Of a DNA stretch of 64,000 nt, positions 52,210 to 64,000 are shown piece by piece. Every line of letters begins with the position of its first letter. Position 1 is the stretch's first letter. Location: NCBI RefSeq assembly GCF_001640805.2, contig NC_066835.1, positions 11,164,130 to 11,228,129 on the forward strand, given 5' to 3'. Below the pieces are notes generated by a model, which made no database searches, was not told the origin of the DNA, and saw only the letters and a list, made by a program, of their open reading frames with translations. Source of the stretch: Lates calcarifer (lineage: Eukaryota; Chordata; Actinopteri; Centropomidae). The translations under genes were made by a program, and so were the position numbers.

Positions 52210-53488
52210 GTGTACTGTGCTGCATGTCCCTGTGCATTCCTCCAATGGTGTGGGAACATTGTGATGTAGACATCTGCTCGGGTTGCTGCAGTTCTGCCTG
52301 GTGTCAAGTCTCAGGGGCGGCTTGTTTTGCCAACTTGACACGTTCCCAGCATGTTCTTTACTTCCATCTCTTAGCTCAGCACAAAAGAGCAGTAAAATAC
52401 CCTCTTCCTCTTCTTCTCCGTCTCACTCTGTGCACGTCCCCATCCCTCCTTTGATTTCACTTACATTCCATCAGGCCTTAGTACGTGCTTTGATAGCTAT
52501 CCTCCTGCTTCAGTATCATCTGCATTTTTTTAAGTTCTCCTCCGAGGTCCATATAAAGGCTCATAATTAATTCTGTTGTCTTTAAATATGTGTTTTGTTT
52601 GTATCAAAAAAAAACCTCTGAAGCAGGAATCAACTGACAGGATGCTAAATTTGTGCTGTTATACAGAACAGCCAAATCATTGTGCACCATGTGGGCATGA
52701 TGCTAGTTTATTGAGTGGTAGGGAAGGAGACAAAAGGATAAGGATGTGTGCATGTGTGTGTGTGTGTGCATGTGTGTGTGAAGGGGGGGGTGGTGGTGGT
52801 GGGGGGTGCATATTTGTCAATTAGTATGCAAATTCATGCGAGTGCCTCCCTCAGATATCCAATCAGGCTGTCACCTCAGCAGGGGGTGTGATTATGAAGT
52901 CCCTATGAAGTGTGGCTCTTAGGCTGCTATGCAAAAGGGGGGGGGGGCAGACTGGGGACAGGACGACACACTGTTTGGATGACCGCTTATTGTTTGATGT
53001 TTCAGATCAGAGATGTACATGCTCCTGTGTTCTTCACATGACGACTGATGCCACCTCTGTATCTGTGCATTGAACTTAACCAGCTTAAAGATGTTGTCAG
53101 GACTTTGATGTCTCTTAAAAGGCCAGAATGAATAAAAGGCATTATTGTTTACCTCAAGTGTGTTAGCGTGAACATTTTTGGTCATTTCCTGCCTTTGCCA
53201 CTTGCTTCTGCTCCACATATTACTGAAATATTAGATTTTGAGATTGAAAATGGATTAAAATATGTGGTACGGACATTTTTAGGCGGGCAATCCTTTTAGA
53301 ATGTATCTTTTTTTTTCATGAAACCACAAAAAGAGTAGCTATGGTTTTTCTGCAGTGCAGCATCTCTCTTTCCTGCCACCTTCTCTTTATCGCTACCTCC
53401 TCCTCTCTATTTCTTTCTTTGTCACTATGTGTCACTTTGCCTTGAGTCAGTCGTGGGCATACCTGCATCAGATGTACACACCTCCTGT

Positions 53489-53524
53489 GTGTGCGAGTGT
53501 GTGTGTGTGTCTGTGTGTGTGTGT
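53489..53524. repeat. Interrupted (TG)n tract
   Basis: TG units with one TCTG break. Confidence 0.88.
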
Positions 53525-53631
53525 CATGGCCGTCACCGCTCACTCTGCCTGTCACAAGGGGAAATGGCTCGTGAGAGATTAAAGCTTTGTCTTGTCATAA
53601 TGAAAGGTTAGAGCGATGGAAAGATCTGAGT

Positions 53632-53728
53632 CCAATGAAACGAGATGGACAAGACAGACAGAGAGGAGGAGAGGGAGACAGAGGGAGACAGAGAGAGAAG
53701 GAGGGAGAAAAGGAAAAATAACAGGGGC
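53632..53728. repeat. Polypurine stretch
   Basis: GA-rich sequence with GGGAGACAGA repeated, nearly free of T on the plus strand. Confidence 0.7.
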
Positions 53729-54100
53729 GGTGGAAAATGAAGATCAGAGGCACTCAAGCATCGCCCCGGTGGAGTCTCAGCGTTTTTCTCCATGAAGTCA
53801 ATCAGGCAAGCGACAGACTGCCACTGACAAATGTTACCTCTGAGTTCTCTTTCTCTATCTTTTCCCTCTCCTATTGTTAAGCCCATGGATCAAGGGGTAA
53901 ACACTGGTCTATCTCCACTGGATGGCTGTACAGAAATAGCAATTACAGAAAACAAAATAAAGCCCATTTCACAGAGCTTTTGCATGCATTTTTATTGTAT
54001 CCCTCAGAACAGACTCCTTATCTTACCAGATAAACACTGATCATTTTATCTTTGTGATCTTTAAACTGTGCATCTCTAATACTTATAGTGTACAGCACAG

Positions 54101-54180
54101 TTATGTTGTGTTGTGTTATGTTATGTTATGTTATGTTATGTTATGTTATGTTATGTTATGTTATGTTATGTTATGTTATG
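54101..54180. repeat. (TTATG)n pentanucleotide array, 16 units
   Basis: Sixteen consecutive five-base units. Units 2 and 3 read TTGTG and all the others are perfect TTATG. Likely polymorphic in length. Confidence 0.97.
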
Positions 54181-54800
54181 TTCCAAGATTCTCTGGCATT
54201 TCCAAGGCATTCATTTCATTGCCAAACTATGAGTGTGAACCCTCGAATGGTATACCACAGCTCCCCCTAGTGGATGGGAGAAATCAAATCAACCATGAGG
54301 GCATTGGCTTCTTGCCTCAGCTCACCCAAAACCTACTCTAATGTTGCTGACAGTTGGTTATTGAGGTGTATTGAGATAGATTTTTAACAAGTGTGAATCA
54401 GCAGTGCACTCACTTGTCAATGTGAAGTTTTTATTCTGAAATAAAATGACTGCAAAAGTTGTGGCAGCTACTGTTGATGTAGCAGTAAAACTTAATATGG
54501 ATTATGAGTCTCTGGTTACAAAATGGTACATTTTATGAGTGTAATCATTTATGCTTTGTAAATATGTGGCAATAAATCAGCCTTTTTACGTAGTTGCCAT
54601 TCTATCCTTTTACCGATAGTTTTTTGTGACAGTAACCAAAGGATTTTATCAACAGATATCAGCTGTGAATGTATGCTGACCAGCGTGCACTCACCAAGTC
54701 TCATACACAAGCTTTTCAAATAGCAGGGCAGGGAATCCAAAAGGGGCCCCACTTGCAAGCACTGGGTTCATTTTTATCCCAAGGGGTGAGACCAGAGTGG

Positions 54801-54926
54801 CACTTGAGCTAAACACAGGGACATTTGGAACTACCAGAGGGGCACTCTGGCTGATCACAGGGACGTTTGGACCGACAAGAGGTGCACTTGGACTGAGTGT
54901 CAGAGGGATACTTTGGTAGCTGCAGT
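54801..54926. repeat. 42-base minisatellite, about three units
   Basis: Unit 1 (54801-54842) and unit 2 (54843-54884) align over their full length, sharing CACAGGGACRTTTGGA and a CAAGAGG/CCAGAGG end. A diverged third unit follows from 54885. The period is a multiple of three and one frame is open across the units, but no start codon or splice context supports a gene. Confidence 0.75.
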
Positions 54927-55482
54927 GCCCCTCTGTTGTTACATTGGGGGCAAAAGATGAAGAACAGAAGAGTCTCAGCAGGGCACAGACATATAATGGT
55001 TAAATAAAGGTTTCAAAAATAGGACACGAAAACAGCACTTGCAGGAAAGTATTGACCTCCCCTTCCACTAAACGTGCTACTTTGTGTTCAGAGGTGATTT
55101 AAGCCAAATGTGACATTTCCACCATGCTCACAAAGTAGCTTTTAGTCTGAACATGTGTGTGTTGGCCAGGGAAAAGGGTGAGAGACTGCAGTGTGAACAG
55201 CCTTGAAATTCAATCAACACTTATTTTGAAATTATTTTGCTGTCACCTATAGACAGATGCATAAGGGAAGTTAATGTCATTGTATTTAAGCCTTTGACCT
55301 TGCATTGCATGTGTTATTCAGCATCACTGAATGAGGCCTGGAGAAGCTGATGGAGGGGTAATTTACTATTCAAGAACAGTTGAAGGGCAGAAACATCATT
55401 CATCATCTTTCCTCAGCACCCCGAGGATGATATCCCCCACAGTGCCTGAGACTAAAACATATACATGCGCGCACATATACAT

Positions 55483-55507
55483 ATACACACACACACACAC
55501 ACACACA
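55483..55507. repeat. (CA)n tract
   Basis: About 12 CA units after TATACATATA. Confidence 0.9.
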
Positions 55508-56322
55508 AACTACCACAGCTCCTTAAGGAGATTAGACAAAGAAAAAGAGGAGGAGAAGGTGCCGGAAAAGCCAGAGAGATACCTCATGTCCCAAAATGCC
55601 TCAGGCTCTGTACCAGGAAGTGAGCACTTCCAGACCTCCAGCTGGATCCAGAATCCTGCTGTGCTCCTGGGCACATGGCACCAAAAACAATGCTCTTAAA
55701 ACACAGAAGCCACAAACAAATCAGCTATGGCAAGTGAATTACACACTATTTTTTGTCAAAGATCATCATGCAGTTTCAGTAAGGATATTTATGTACCATA
55801 CAAAAGATGTCAAGCGAGGCAGCCAGCATGACAATGTGTTTATTTTGGCTGTGCATGCAACTCACAGCTGTGAGTCGGTTTAGAGGAGTATTTAAATCTC
55901 CTCTCCCCCCCAGGTAAACTGTTTGTTTTGGGTGGAGAAAGATGTGTTTGACATCTTCTGTCGCTGTCATTACTTCTCCCAGCATTTGTTGTTTTTTTTT
56001 TTCATCTCCATTTAAGGCTACAGCAAATTGGCCTTCCCAGCATCAGCTTAGCAACACGGGAACCCAAACAAGCTTGTATAATGCATTGGCCACCGCTGCC
56101 ACAGTAGCTAGCATGAGTGGCTAAAAAGAGAAAAGGCTGGCTGTTGTCTCTTCTACTCTCCTCTGTACTGGCATCACTATTTTACAAGCAAGCAGGCTCA
56201 TTACAGAACCATATGCTTGGTAACGATGAAAGCTGTGGGTGCATCCCTTGTATGAGCTGGGATGCTTAAATTATTAAATACACCACCGAGGCTTGATTCA
56301 GATGTGGCAGGCAGCCCAGTTC

Positions 56323-56331
56323 TCACACACA

Positions 56332-56366
<35 letters not shown>

Positions 56367-56367
56367 A
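56323..56367. repeat. (CA)n microsatellite with interruptions
   Basis: CA units broken by CTTA near the left end, ending ATACACA. It borders the candidate enhancer block on the right. Confidence 0.93.
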
Positions 56368-56399
56368 AATGAATAAAGGCGTGGGGAAAAACTTCAAAC

Positions 56400-56900
56400 A
56401 CCTTTCCTGTGCATTTAGTGTAATGAACAATGCCTTAATTGAGATTGGCTAATTACCCAATTTCAAGATAATTAATATGATCCTAATTAGCATATGTAAA
56501 TGGGACGTTGCATAATTGAGAATCCCTGTTTTGAATTAGATGGCTCTAAAGTGAACCCGCACGTGAAAAGGTACAAAGCAGCTATTAAGAGTTTGATGCC
56601 GCATTAAAACGGGCCATCATTCAACACGCGCTGATGAAACGCTCAGCATCACGCAGATGTTCGGAAACATTATGGAATGTTGTTGATTATTGCTGATATG
56701 TTTTTGGGACATCGCTAATTGGAAGTCATTACCTACTTATCACTTTTGTGCCACTACTTAAGCAGAAATGAAAACAATCTCGGTTGCTGGAATTGCTGCT
56801 CGTGTACAAAAGGCGAGCAGTGGTGATGTGCACATTCAGCACTCAGCTCATCGGTGTCCTTGGAGCTTTGTCAGCAAAAGTGGTTTCTGCAGCCAAGACG
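56400..56900. promoter_or_regulatory. Strongest candidate conserved non-coding element / enhancer
   Basis: About 500 bases free of simple repeats. Within 56420-56515 there are at least five TAAT/ATTA cores: TTAATTGA 56436-56443, CTAATTA 56449-56455, AATTAAT around 56470, palindromic CTAATTAG 56483-56490 and CATAATTGAG. There is also an octamer-like ATGTAAAT (56494-56501). Farther right lie CACGTGA, ACGCGCTGATGA and CATTATGGAATG words. No frame stays open across it. Known: such dense homeodomain/POU clusters are typical of developmental enhancers conserved among vertebrates. Inference only; no alignment is available. Confidence 0.38.
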
Positions 56901-59230
56901 CTCTCAATAAGATGGTATAGTTATTATTATGGAAAATGCGTATTTGGCTGTGTGGGTTGCTAATCAATTAATGCAAATGCTGCAGTTAGATTGCACATCC
57001 TTGTCAGTATCTGCACCTGTGTGGAGCACTGACTAGTTGTCACTTAAAGGACGATTACACACAAAATGAGAGAACATTTTGAAACTTCTCTCTTTCAAAG
57101 GTTGAAAGCCAGTGAAGCAACTCACACTCTTACTTTGATACATAAAACATGCATGCACTATATATGTTCTTGAAGTATTTTTACAAATTTATGTCTGAAA
57201 TGTGTTTGATTCATTCCATTAAAAGTGCCTTTTTGTGAAATTTATCAGTATAAATGCATGGGTCATGTGCAGCAAAGAAATACTGCACATTCTGATACAG
57301 TATTGTCTCCCAACCCAGTTTGTACCTGATGCTGCCTAACAATGGGTTGTGTGACCCCTCAGTGGTGGAATGACATGTCCTCGGTGTGAGCTAATATTGA
57401 TCTGGTAGCAAGTGGCAGTTGACTGAGCGGGCCTGGAGGGCAGCAGTAATGGGAGGGCCAGGGGGCGTGAGGGGGCAACCGAGCACCTGGCTTACCCAGC
57501 TGGTAGTGAGGCTCCTCAGGCACACAGAGGACCCTGGCTGGCTGGCTGACACCCACGCTGGGCCACACACATATAAATATATACACACACATACACACAC
57601 TCACACATACACAGATAATACTCTTCTCTTCCATCGGTCTCCCTGGCTCTCAGTCACTCATACACTCCAGGCCCTGTCCAGACTTGTGGCATCAGTGCTG
57701 TCAGGACACAGCCCTCCACGTTGGATCCAATCAGCAGCATTGTCAGTCAATGGCACACATACTAACATACACACACAAGTCGCCGCTGCTTTCCGCCTTG
57801 GCAGAAGGGGAGCATGTTGTCCTTCCAGTGTGATTTCCTCTTCCCTCCCGCCTGCCATCTCTGTTCCCTCGGCCCTGTCAGCTTTGCCCCCTCTCCTTGT
57901 CAGCAGCCATATGGCTACCCCCCTCTTCCCCCTCCACACATACCCCCTCTATGTCATCCCCTAGACTCCTTCCCCATGCCTCATCCCCCTGTTGGAGCTT
58001 CACTGACAGCTCTAAATGCACCACTCAGCCTCAGAATCACTGGACATACTACACAAGTACAAGCCTCTTGCGTTCAATTCCAGGGAAATCTGCTGTGGCT
58101 AAACACAGTCTATTGTTGTGCTATTGCCTTACATCATCAACAAAGCAACATGTTGTGAGATGAAATGAAGCTACCAGGGTTGTAGCAAATGTCTGCAATA
58201 AATTATTTCTTAGACTTCAACAGGTCATTGGATCCAAGCCCCAAGTGAAAACAGCCACATTCTTACTAGTAAAAACAAATCTATATTTGGGGCTGTCCTG
58301 ATAGTTAATGTGTATACCACATGTCCACAGCCCAGCTCTAGGTGTTGCATATCATACCCCTCTATACCACCTTGTTTCTTCTTTATACTGCTCTTCCATA
58401 ATAGCAATGCTGTCAAAAAAAAGGTAATAAAAAGCAAATGCAGAAAAAAATTGTCATATGGAAATGCTGAAACATTTTCAAAAGCTTTCTACATAAACAT
58501 TTAATTGATTCAATAAAAGTGTTCATGCCATATAATATCTTACATGTGGTTTCAAACTAGGCAGCAACTAACAGCACACAATTAACATAGCCATGAACTT
58601 CTAGTATCTTCTAGCATTCTAGTATCCAACAACTGCCCTTTGTTATAACGCGATCAGATCTCTCATTCAAAGTGTGCAGTCCATAAAACAGTAATAAGAA
58701 ATTTACAGCTATATGTTCTTTTGTTTTGTGACATTATACGAGCCAAGCTTAGAGCAGGACCATTCAATCAGAGCTCACGTTTAACAATGAAATGCAAAGG
58801 CAACTTTTGAGGTTAACTCAAGGTCCTTTTGAGAGATTTATGTCAGAGCTTGCAACCATATTTCTCTTCATCAGCAGATGGGAGTTTATGATTAAGAATC
58901 TGAATACTTTTTATAATCCAGCATATACAGTATGTAGGTTATAGGGATGTATTATGAAATAGTGTATTTTTGTTGACCAGACACGTCCATTTGCCTTTTG
59001 TCCTCTCTCCCTTTCTCTCTCTCTCTCACCATGGCTCTGTACTCTGGATCTACCATCAATCTGGGTCCTGCAGAGACAAATGTGAATGTGGGTGTGTGTG
59101 CACTCATGGCTATGTGTGCATGTGCCTTTGTGTGATGGGAAGCAGAAAGTGATGGAACACCATGGCCCATACTGTAATAAAGAGTGTGTGATGGGGGCCC
59201 CGGATCTCTCCGGTCACAAAGACATTAGGG

Positions 59231-59231
<1 letters not shown>

Positions 59232-59277
<46 letters not shown>
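59232..59277. repeat. (GA)n microsatellite
   Basis: Uninterrupted GA tract of about 22 units. Confidence 0.97.
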
Positions 59278-59280
<3 letters not shown>

Positions 59281-60417
59281 GACGGAGAGCAAGAGAGACT
59301 GCCACTGCCACTGTTACCGGCCGACAAATCTGCCGTCAAGACCAGGGGTTGTAAAAATGTGATGGCTAAAAGCTAATGTCAGAAGTTATGTGGAGCTGTC
59401 ATCTGCTATTAGGGAGGATTATTGCCACCGTCTTGACTTGAAGACGGACAGGGAGGAAGGAAGGGTGAGCAGAGCAATGGTGAGAGAGACTCGCAAGGGA
59501 GGGCAATAGAGAGCATACAATGGGGAAAAAAAGATTTTGTTGACAGGAGACTAGTCAAAATAGTGGAAAAGAGTGGAGAGCAAAAGACAGTTTGAATGTC
59601 TGAATGTCCTTCAGACATTCTAAATGTCTACACGATGAGGGAGCTTCATGCAGCCCAAGTGCTGACAGGTTGGAGACTGCAGCACATAAACTTTAAACTG
59701 CACTGATCAACGCTCATGGCTGAAGGCGTCGTGCTCTTAATAACTGTCATAGTACATCAGGCCGAGACTGAGTGATTGCCAGTAACAAGATCCTTAAGTC
59801 CTAATGGCCTCACAACTAGTCCCAGAACTCAGTAGTTTTAATCCCTTAAAGCACAGCAGTAATCAGGCTAGAAGATTTTATCTGATGCAACAAAACACAA
59901 GGATGATTATCTTCAGAAAACCTAATAATGATTGTGGAGTGGCAGTTTTACAGAGTGTGTCCTCTCCTTGAAGTTTATGTTTTTGCTTTGCCACTTATGT
60001 GTATACATATGAATTTGTGGCATTTTAACAGTTCACCTTCAATTTAGAAATGAATGTAAAAGTCATCCCTGATAGCCTCCACTTTTCTGCCCCATTAACA
60101 CCCCCAACAGCATGAATTTCCACTGGAAGACAGCCTTACTTTGTTGTGTATCAATTTGTGATGTGCAGTGCACTCTGGGAGGTATTTCATAATGAAGTGT
60201 TTGCAAACAATTTTTCATGTACTTTCCCTCAACCTGTCTTGTCCACTTTTATCTCAGAGAGTAATTTCCTGTATTTCCGAAAATGCCCTTTAACAAACAC
60301 TCAGAGAAGTGACAGAGTATGCCAAAGCATTTCAAAATGAAAATTCACCACCGAACAACAAAGTGGATATACAAATGCAAGATACATAATCAAAAATTGT
60401 TTTTTAACCCGTCAAAG

Positions 60418-61010
60418 GAGAAGTTTGACATTTTGGGAAATGGGTTTATTTGCTTCCTTACCAAGTATGGGAAAATCAATACTCACGTCTGTACCGAAAA
60501 GATGCAGCTTGCACCAAAAGCCAGTTAGCTTTGCTTAGCATAAAGGCTGGAAACAGCTAGCCTGGCTATGTCTGAAGGTAACAAAATCCTCTGAAGCTCA
60601 CTAATCAACATGTTATATCTATTTTGATTAACCCATACAAAAGTTTAAAAGGAACAGTGCACTGATTATGTGTTACATGTTATGTGGTTTTCTCAGCCAG
60701 AAATGTCCTGATATTTTAACTGGCTGCCTTTTCAGCAAACTGTCATTTGTACAGTTTGGTTTTTGTATGGATTAAGCAGACGAGATGTAATATGTTACTC
60801 AGTGGCCTTCACAGGTGCTGGCAAGAGAATTCTGTTTCCTTCCAGACAGAGGTAGACTAGCTGTTTCCCTCTGTTTCCAGTCTTTATGCTAAGCTAAGTT
60901 AAATGGCTGCTGTTTCCAGCTATATTTACCATATAGACAAGAGAGTGGTATCAATCATCTCATCTAACTCTTGGCAAGTATCCCCCAAAATGTCAAACTA
61001 TTCACTTAAA
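60418..61010. mobile_element. Long-inverted-repeat non-autonomous DNA transposon (fish MITE-like)
   Basis: Seen: the left arm, beginning AAGTTTGACATTTTGGGAAA (60421-60440), and the right arm, read on the minus strand as TAGTTTGACATTTTGGGGGA (about 60999-60980), are inverted copies. Both continue through ACCAAGTATGGGAAAATCAAT / GCCAAGAGTTAGATGAG, then GTTAGCTTTGCTTAGCATAA / CTTAGCTTAGCATAAAGAC and GCTGGAAACAG words. The arms span roughly 60418-60575 and 60855-61010. The centre (60576-60854) is different and carries no credible gene. Known: closely similar elements are very abundant in teleosts. Inference: a foldback or MITE copy that needs transposase from elsewhere. Confidence 0.7.
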
Positions 61011-61838
61011 CCTCACTGACTTGCTGGTGAGGCAGTCATTACAAATTCATGTTGTGCAGGCAAAATGTCCAAACCAACATAACTCTACTTCAAATTCTTG
61101 AAGAACCCCAAAGTTTCCAACATGTCAGGCTGAATTTTGGAGAAAGGTGTATAAAATGGTGCAGTGCAGCCATACAAATGTATTTCACTGAATGTAAACA
61201 TGACACAGCTGCAATGAGGAGCTGGAACCAGTGGATGCAGAGTATATATGTGATACTGTCAGACAATGTGGAATAAGATGATTTTAAACCATGGAGCTAA
61301 TTAAGGTGGAATTAAAAGGGAACACTGTATGTTGGAAGAAGCTAAATGATTTACATATATTAGATAGGTTACATGAATCTTTCCTTCAGTTTCATCAAGG
61401 ATGCAGAATCACACAAGTGAAGCCAATTACACTCTCTAATTTAAAGAATCTATCATGCTTGAAACAGTCTTTAATGCAGCCATATAAGCTCCATCCATTG
61501 TGGTGAAACCCTACAAAGAACGAGTTTTAATTGAATCCCATTCACTGTTCTGTTGATTCCATTAAAGCTGCCAGCGAAGCACTTTCCTCCCTCTGTGACC
61601 GGCTGCCTGTCCGTCATTATCATCCACCATATTCCAGTACCAGCTAATACATAAAAGTGACAGTAAATCTACCAAAGGTCTGGAGCGAAGGAGTCATAAA
61701 GTGAATCTGCTGCTTTATGCTTACTATGCTTTAGGGGGCCAGAGCCAAAGGGAGTTTGGGGGCACTAAATCTGAGAGGGTGCTGAGGGGAAGTGTAGATG
61801 GGGGCATCAATCACATCAGTGTACACATATGTAAATGT

Positions 61839-61871
61839 ACACACACACACACACACACAACACACACACAC
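61839..61871. repeat. (CA)n microsatellite with one AA break
   Basis: About 15 CA units. A second CA tract lies at 61969-61991. Confidence 0.93.
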
Positions 61872-64000
61872 CCATGAGGGAGGGAAATGGGAATCTTAAT
61901 ACATGGATTGTAAGATTAATTGTTATTAATAATGGCAGCTGCCCATTAAGACAGTAGAGCAAACAGTGTACACACATACACACACACACACTAGGACATA
62001 CAAACACAAGTAGCAAACTGTCATCTGTCAGATCACGTTTGATTGGTATTCCCCGCTACTTCACGCGCACACACGGTCATGATGTTGACACATGCAGCTT
62101 GGTGTGTACGGACAAAGAGGAGCTCGAAGGCATTAGTGAGTATGTGGTAAAGTCTCCCGCCATGAGTGCTTCTGATAGTTATGTTAATGGGTCACATATG
62201 GGCGTGACAAATGAACTTTGCAGCGACACAAACAACTGAGGAGAGTTACTCACAGATGATAACATGGATGCAGGGCTGTCAACATGGGGTCTGTCACTGT
62301 TGGCCTTCCAGTTTGCTTGATATAATTTAGCCACAGATGACACTGGCTCTGTATCAGGGATTGAGATTCTCATTTGTGCCAGTTGGGAGTGAATATTTAA
62401 AACATATAAGGGAAAATTAACATCAAAACTATAAAAAACTATAGGCGTGAAGATAAATGTCATGTACGGCAGTAAATTTTGCATCTTTTTTCCAATGATG
62501 TTGCTGATGCTGCTCGCATTACAGTAGAGCAGGTCGTTCCTTGTATACCTGGTACTCCCATTTTCAGCATGAGCTCATAAATGTCAGTGATAAAATATGC
62601 AATAGATTCTGTTAACAACATAGTAGATGTAACGTCCAGCCTGAGAGGTTTCAATATTTTACTACACCAAGGTGTGCACAAACAGAACAGAGATGGAAAT
62701 GTAATCCTTCAACCTGCTGTAGAAGACACATCTGAATAATGTTCCCCTTGCAGTGGGCTATAAAAATCAGTGGCTATACCCTAACTGTGCATTTGCATGA
62801 TTTATGCATTATTACTTTTTTAATGCATCCTGCCGGCCACTTCTCTATAGTTGGCCACACATTGTGGATTGCTGTATTATGCTGTCTGTTTATTGGTAAG
62901 GGAAAATGCATACGGTGCAGTGCAATATTGTGTAGTAATCTCATATAAAAACAGAATTCAACAAACATACAATATGTTTTAGTCTCATGTGTGACCTAGC
63001 AAAGCAATGCAGACTTATCCTTAATGTGCCTTTGGTGCAGTTTTTGTACACTAAACATAGTGTAATCATTAATTACTAATGAATTGTACACGACTTACTA
63101 GTCTTTGCTTCAACGCATTTGCATACAGCAAGCTATGCATTGTGGCATGCTATTTCCTAGCCCTGCTTTCTCCAGTGTAGCTGTGGGTTCCTTCATGCTC
63201 ATTAACAGGAACAATAGCCAAGCTGGCAAATACAACAAATGACTATAGGGTTTGCTGTGGAACAACTGCATATTTTAAAATAACACGGCCTTTGTAAAGA
63301 AACACAAAGACCCTCTCCTGTATTTCATTCCAACTTAAAAGAGCACACAATATCAAAGTCTTCAATACAATTTGATGATGTGCACACAGAGAAATCGACG
63401 ACAGCTGGATTGGGTAAGCAATGATCTTTGAAGTGTACTTGAAGAAACATGTCTGAACTAGTTTGGTTATCTTATAAGGTGATTAAGGTTGCCATATGCC
63501 TCCAATGCTTGAGGGAGGAAATAGATTTTTTTTTTTTTTTAACGCAGTCATCAGAAAAGGACCTCCTATTTAAGCAAACTTGAATCTACAGACCTCCATC
63601 AAAGGCGCTACTTGAAGCAAGGCCTCAGGCTTTTCTTTGGGTTTCACAATGCCTAGCACTTTTTCCACTCAACAAAGCTGGCCCGAGACACAAGTCCGTT
63701 AAAGACTGTGTTGTTATCACATCTCACTAGGTTTGAATTATACATCACTTTCCCGATAGCCAAAAGGTTCTATTCTGTCTTTGAGACTGATATCATTAAA
63801 CAATAGCTCAGAGATGAAATAAAGGAGGCTGAATGAGAAATAAAGAGGCAGACTGCAGAGAGAAGGTCTCCCCCGCCTTTTGTCCTTAGTGTGAATGCGT
63901 TTGTCCTTTTGTCAAGTTTGGGCTATGACGGACTGATGTTCCCTGTAGACAGCTGATACTGACCTTGTACATGGAAATCAGACCTGGAGAGAAAGAATAC

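Larger units (their letters stand above)
48603..64000. other. Gene-free upstream flank, third part
   Basis: No exon supported to the right edge. Contains CA/TG tracts (49312, 52169, 53489, 55483, 56323, 61839, 61969), GA tracts (51517, 59232), a pentamer array (54101), a 42-base minisatellite (54801), the foldback element (60418-61010), and candidate regulatory blocks at 51.6, 56.4 and 63.1 kb. Confidence 0.6.

Noticed and set aside
57419..57964. Longest open frame in the window (plus strand, 181 codons)
   Set aside because: Runs through a CA-type tract giving a His-Thr repeat, with no domain and no splice context. Chance opening in GC-richer sequence.

Overview
The window looks like vertebrate nuclear DNA, most likely from a percomorph-type teleost fish. 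It has no dense gene packing, no operons and no long credible open reading frame. It does have many CA/TG microsatellites, fish-type dispersed repeats, a degraded LINE relic and short exons bounded by GT-AG splice sites. The one protein-coding gene I can support is TRIQK (triple QxxK/R motif-containing protein), on the minus strand and recognised from two small coding exons. It enters the window incomplete: the 3' exon, expected to encode the C-terminal membrane anchor, lies to the left of base 1. Layout of TRIQK, in transcription order (right to left): a GC-, CpG-, CCAAT- and E-box-rich promoter at about 16.96-17.09 kb; a probable 5' untranslated exon ending at 16816 in a good splice donor; intron 1 (about 2.75 kb); exon 2 (13988-14062), carrying the start codon in a strong context; intron 2 (about 9.1 kb); exon 3 (4781-4866); and the start of intron 3, which runs off the left edge. 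The joined exons encode residues 1-49 and keep all three QxxK motifs, the middle one straddling the exon 2/exon 3 junction. The 47 kb to the right of the promoter (about 17.1-64.0 kb) reads as a gene-poor upstream flank. I find no convincing exon there. It holds a frameshifted L2/Rex-like reverse transcriptase relic (32.1-32.8 kb), at least two non-autonomous DNA-transposon-like elements with inverted ends (48.2-48.6 kb and 60.4-61.0 kb), a truncated relative of the second (38.8 kb), a 42-bp minisatellite (54.8 kb), a pentanucleotide array (54.1 kb), and many CA/TG and GA tracts. Several low-repeat blocks rich in homeodomain-type TAAT/ATTA and octamer-like words (3.5, 27.7, 45.0, 51.6 and 56.4 kb) are candidates for conserved non-coding enhancers. 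That fits a small gene set in a regulatory desert, but conservation cannot be measured from one sequence. Nothing here supports a bacterial system, a CRISPR array, rRNA or tRNA genes, or a clearly novel biological system.
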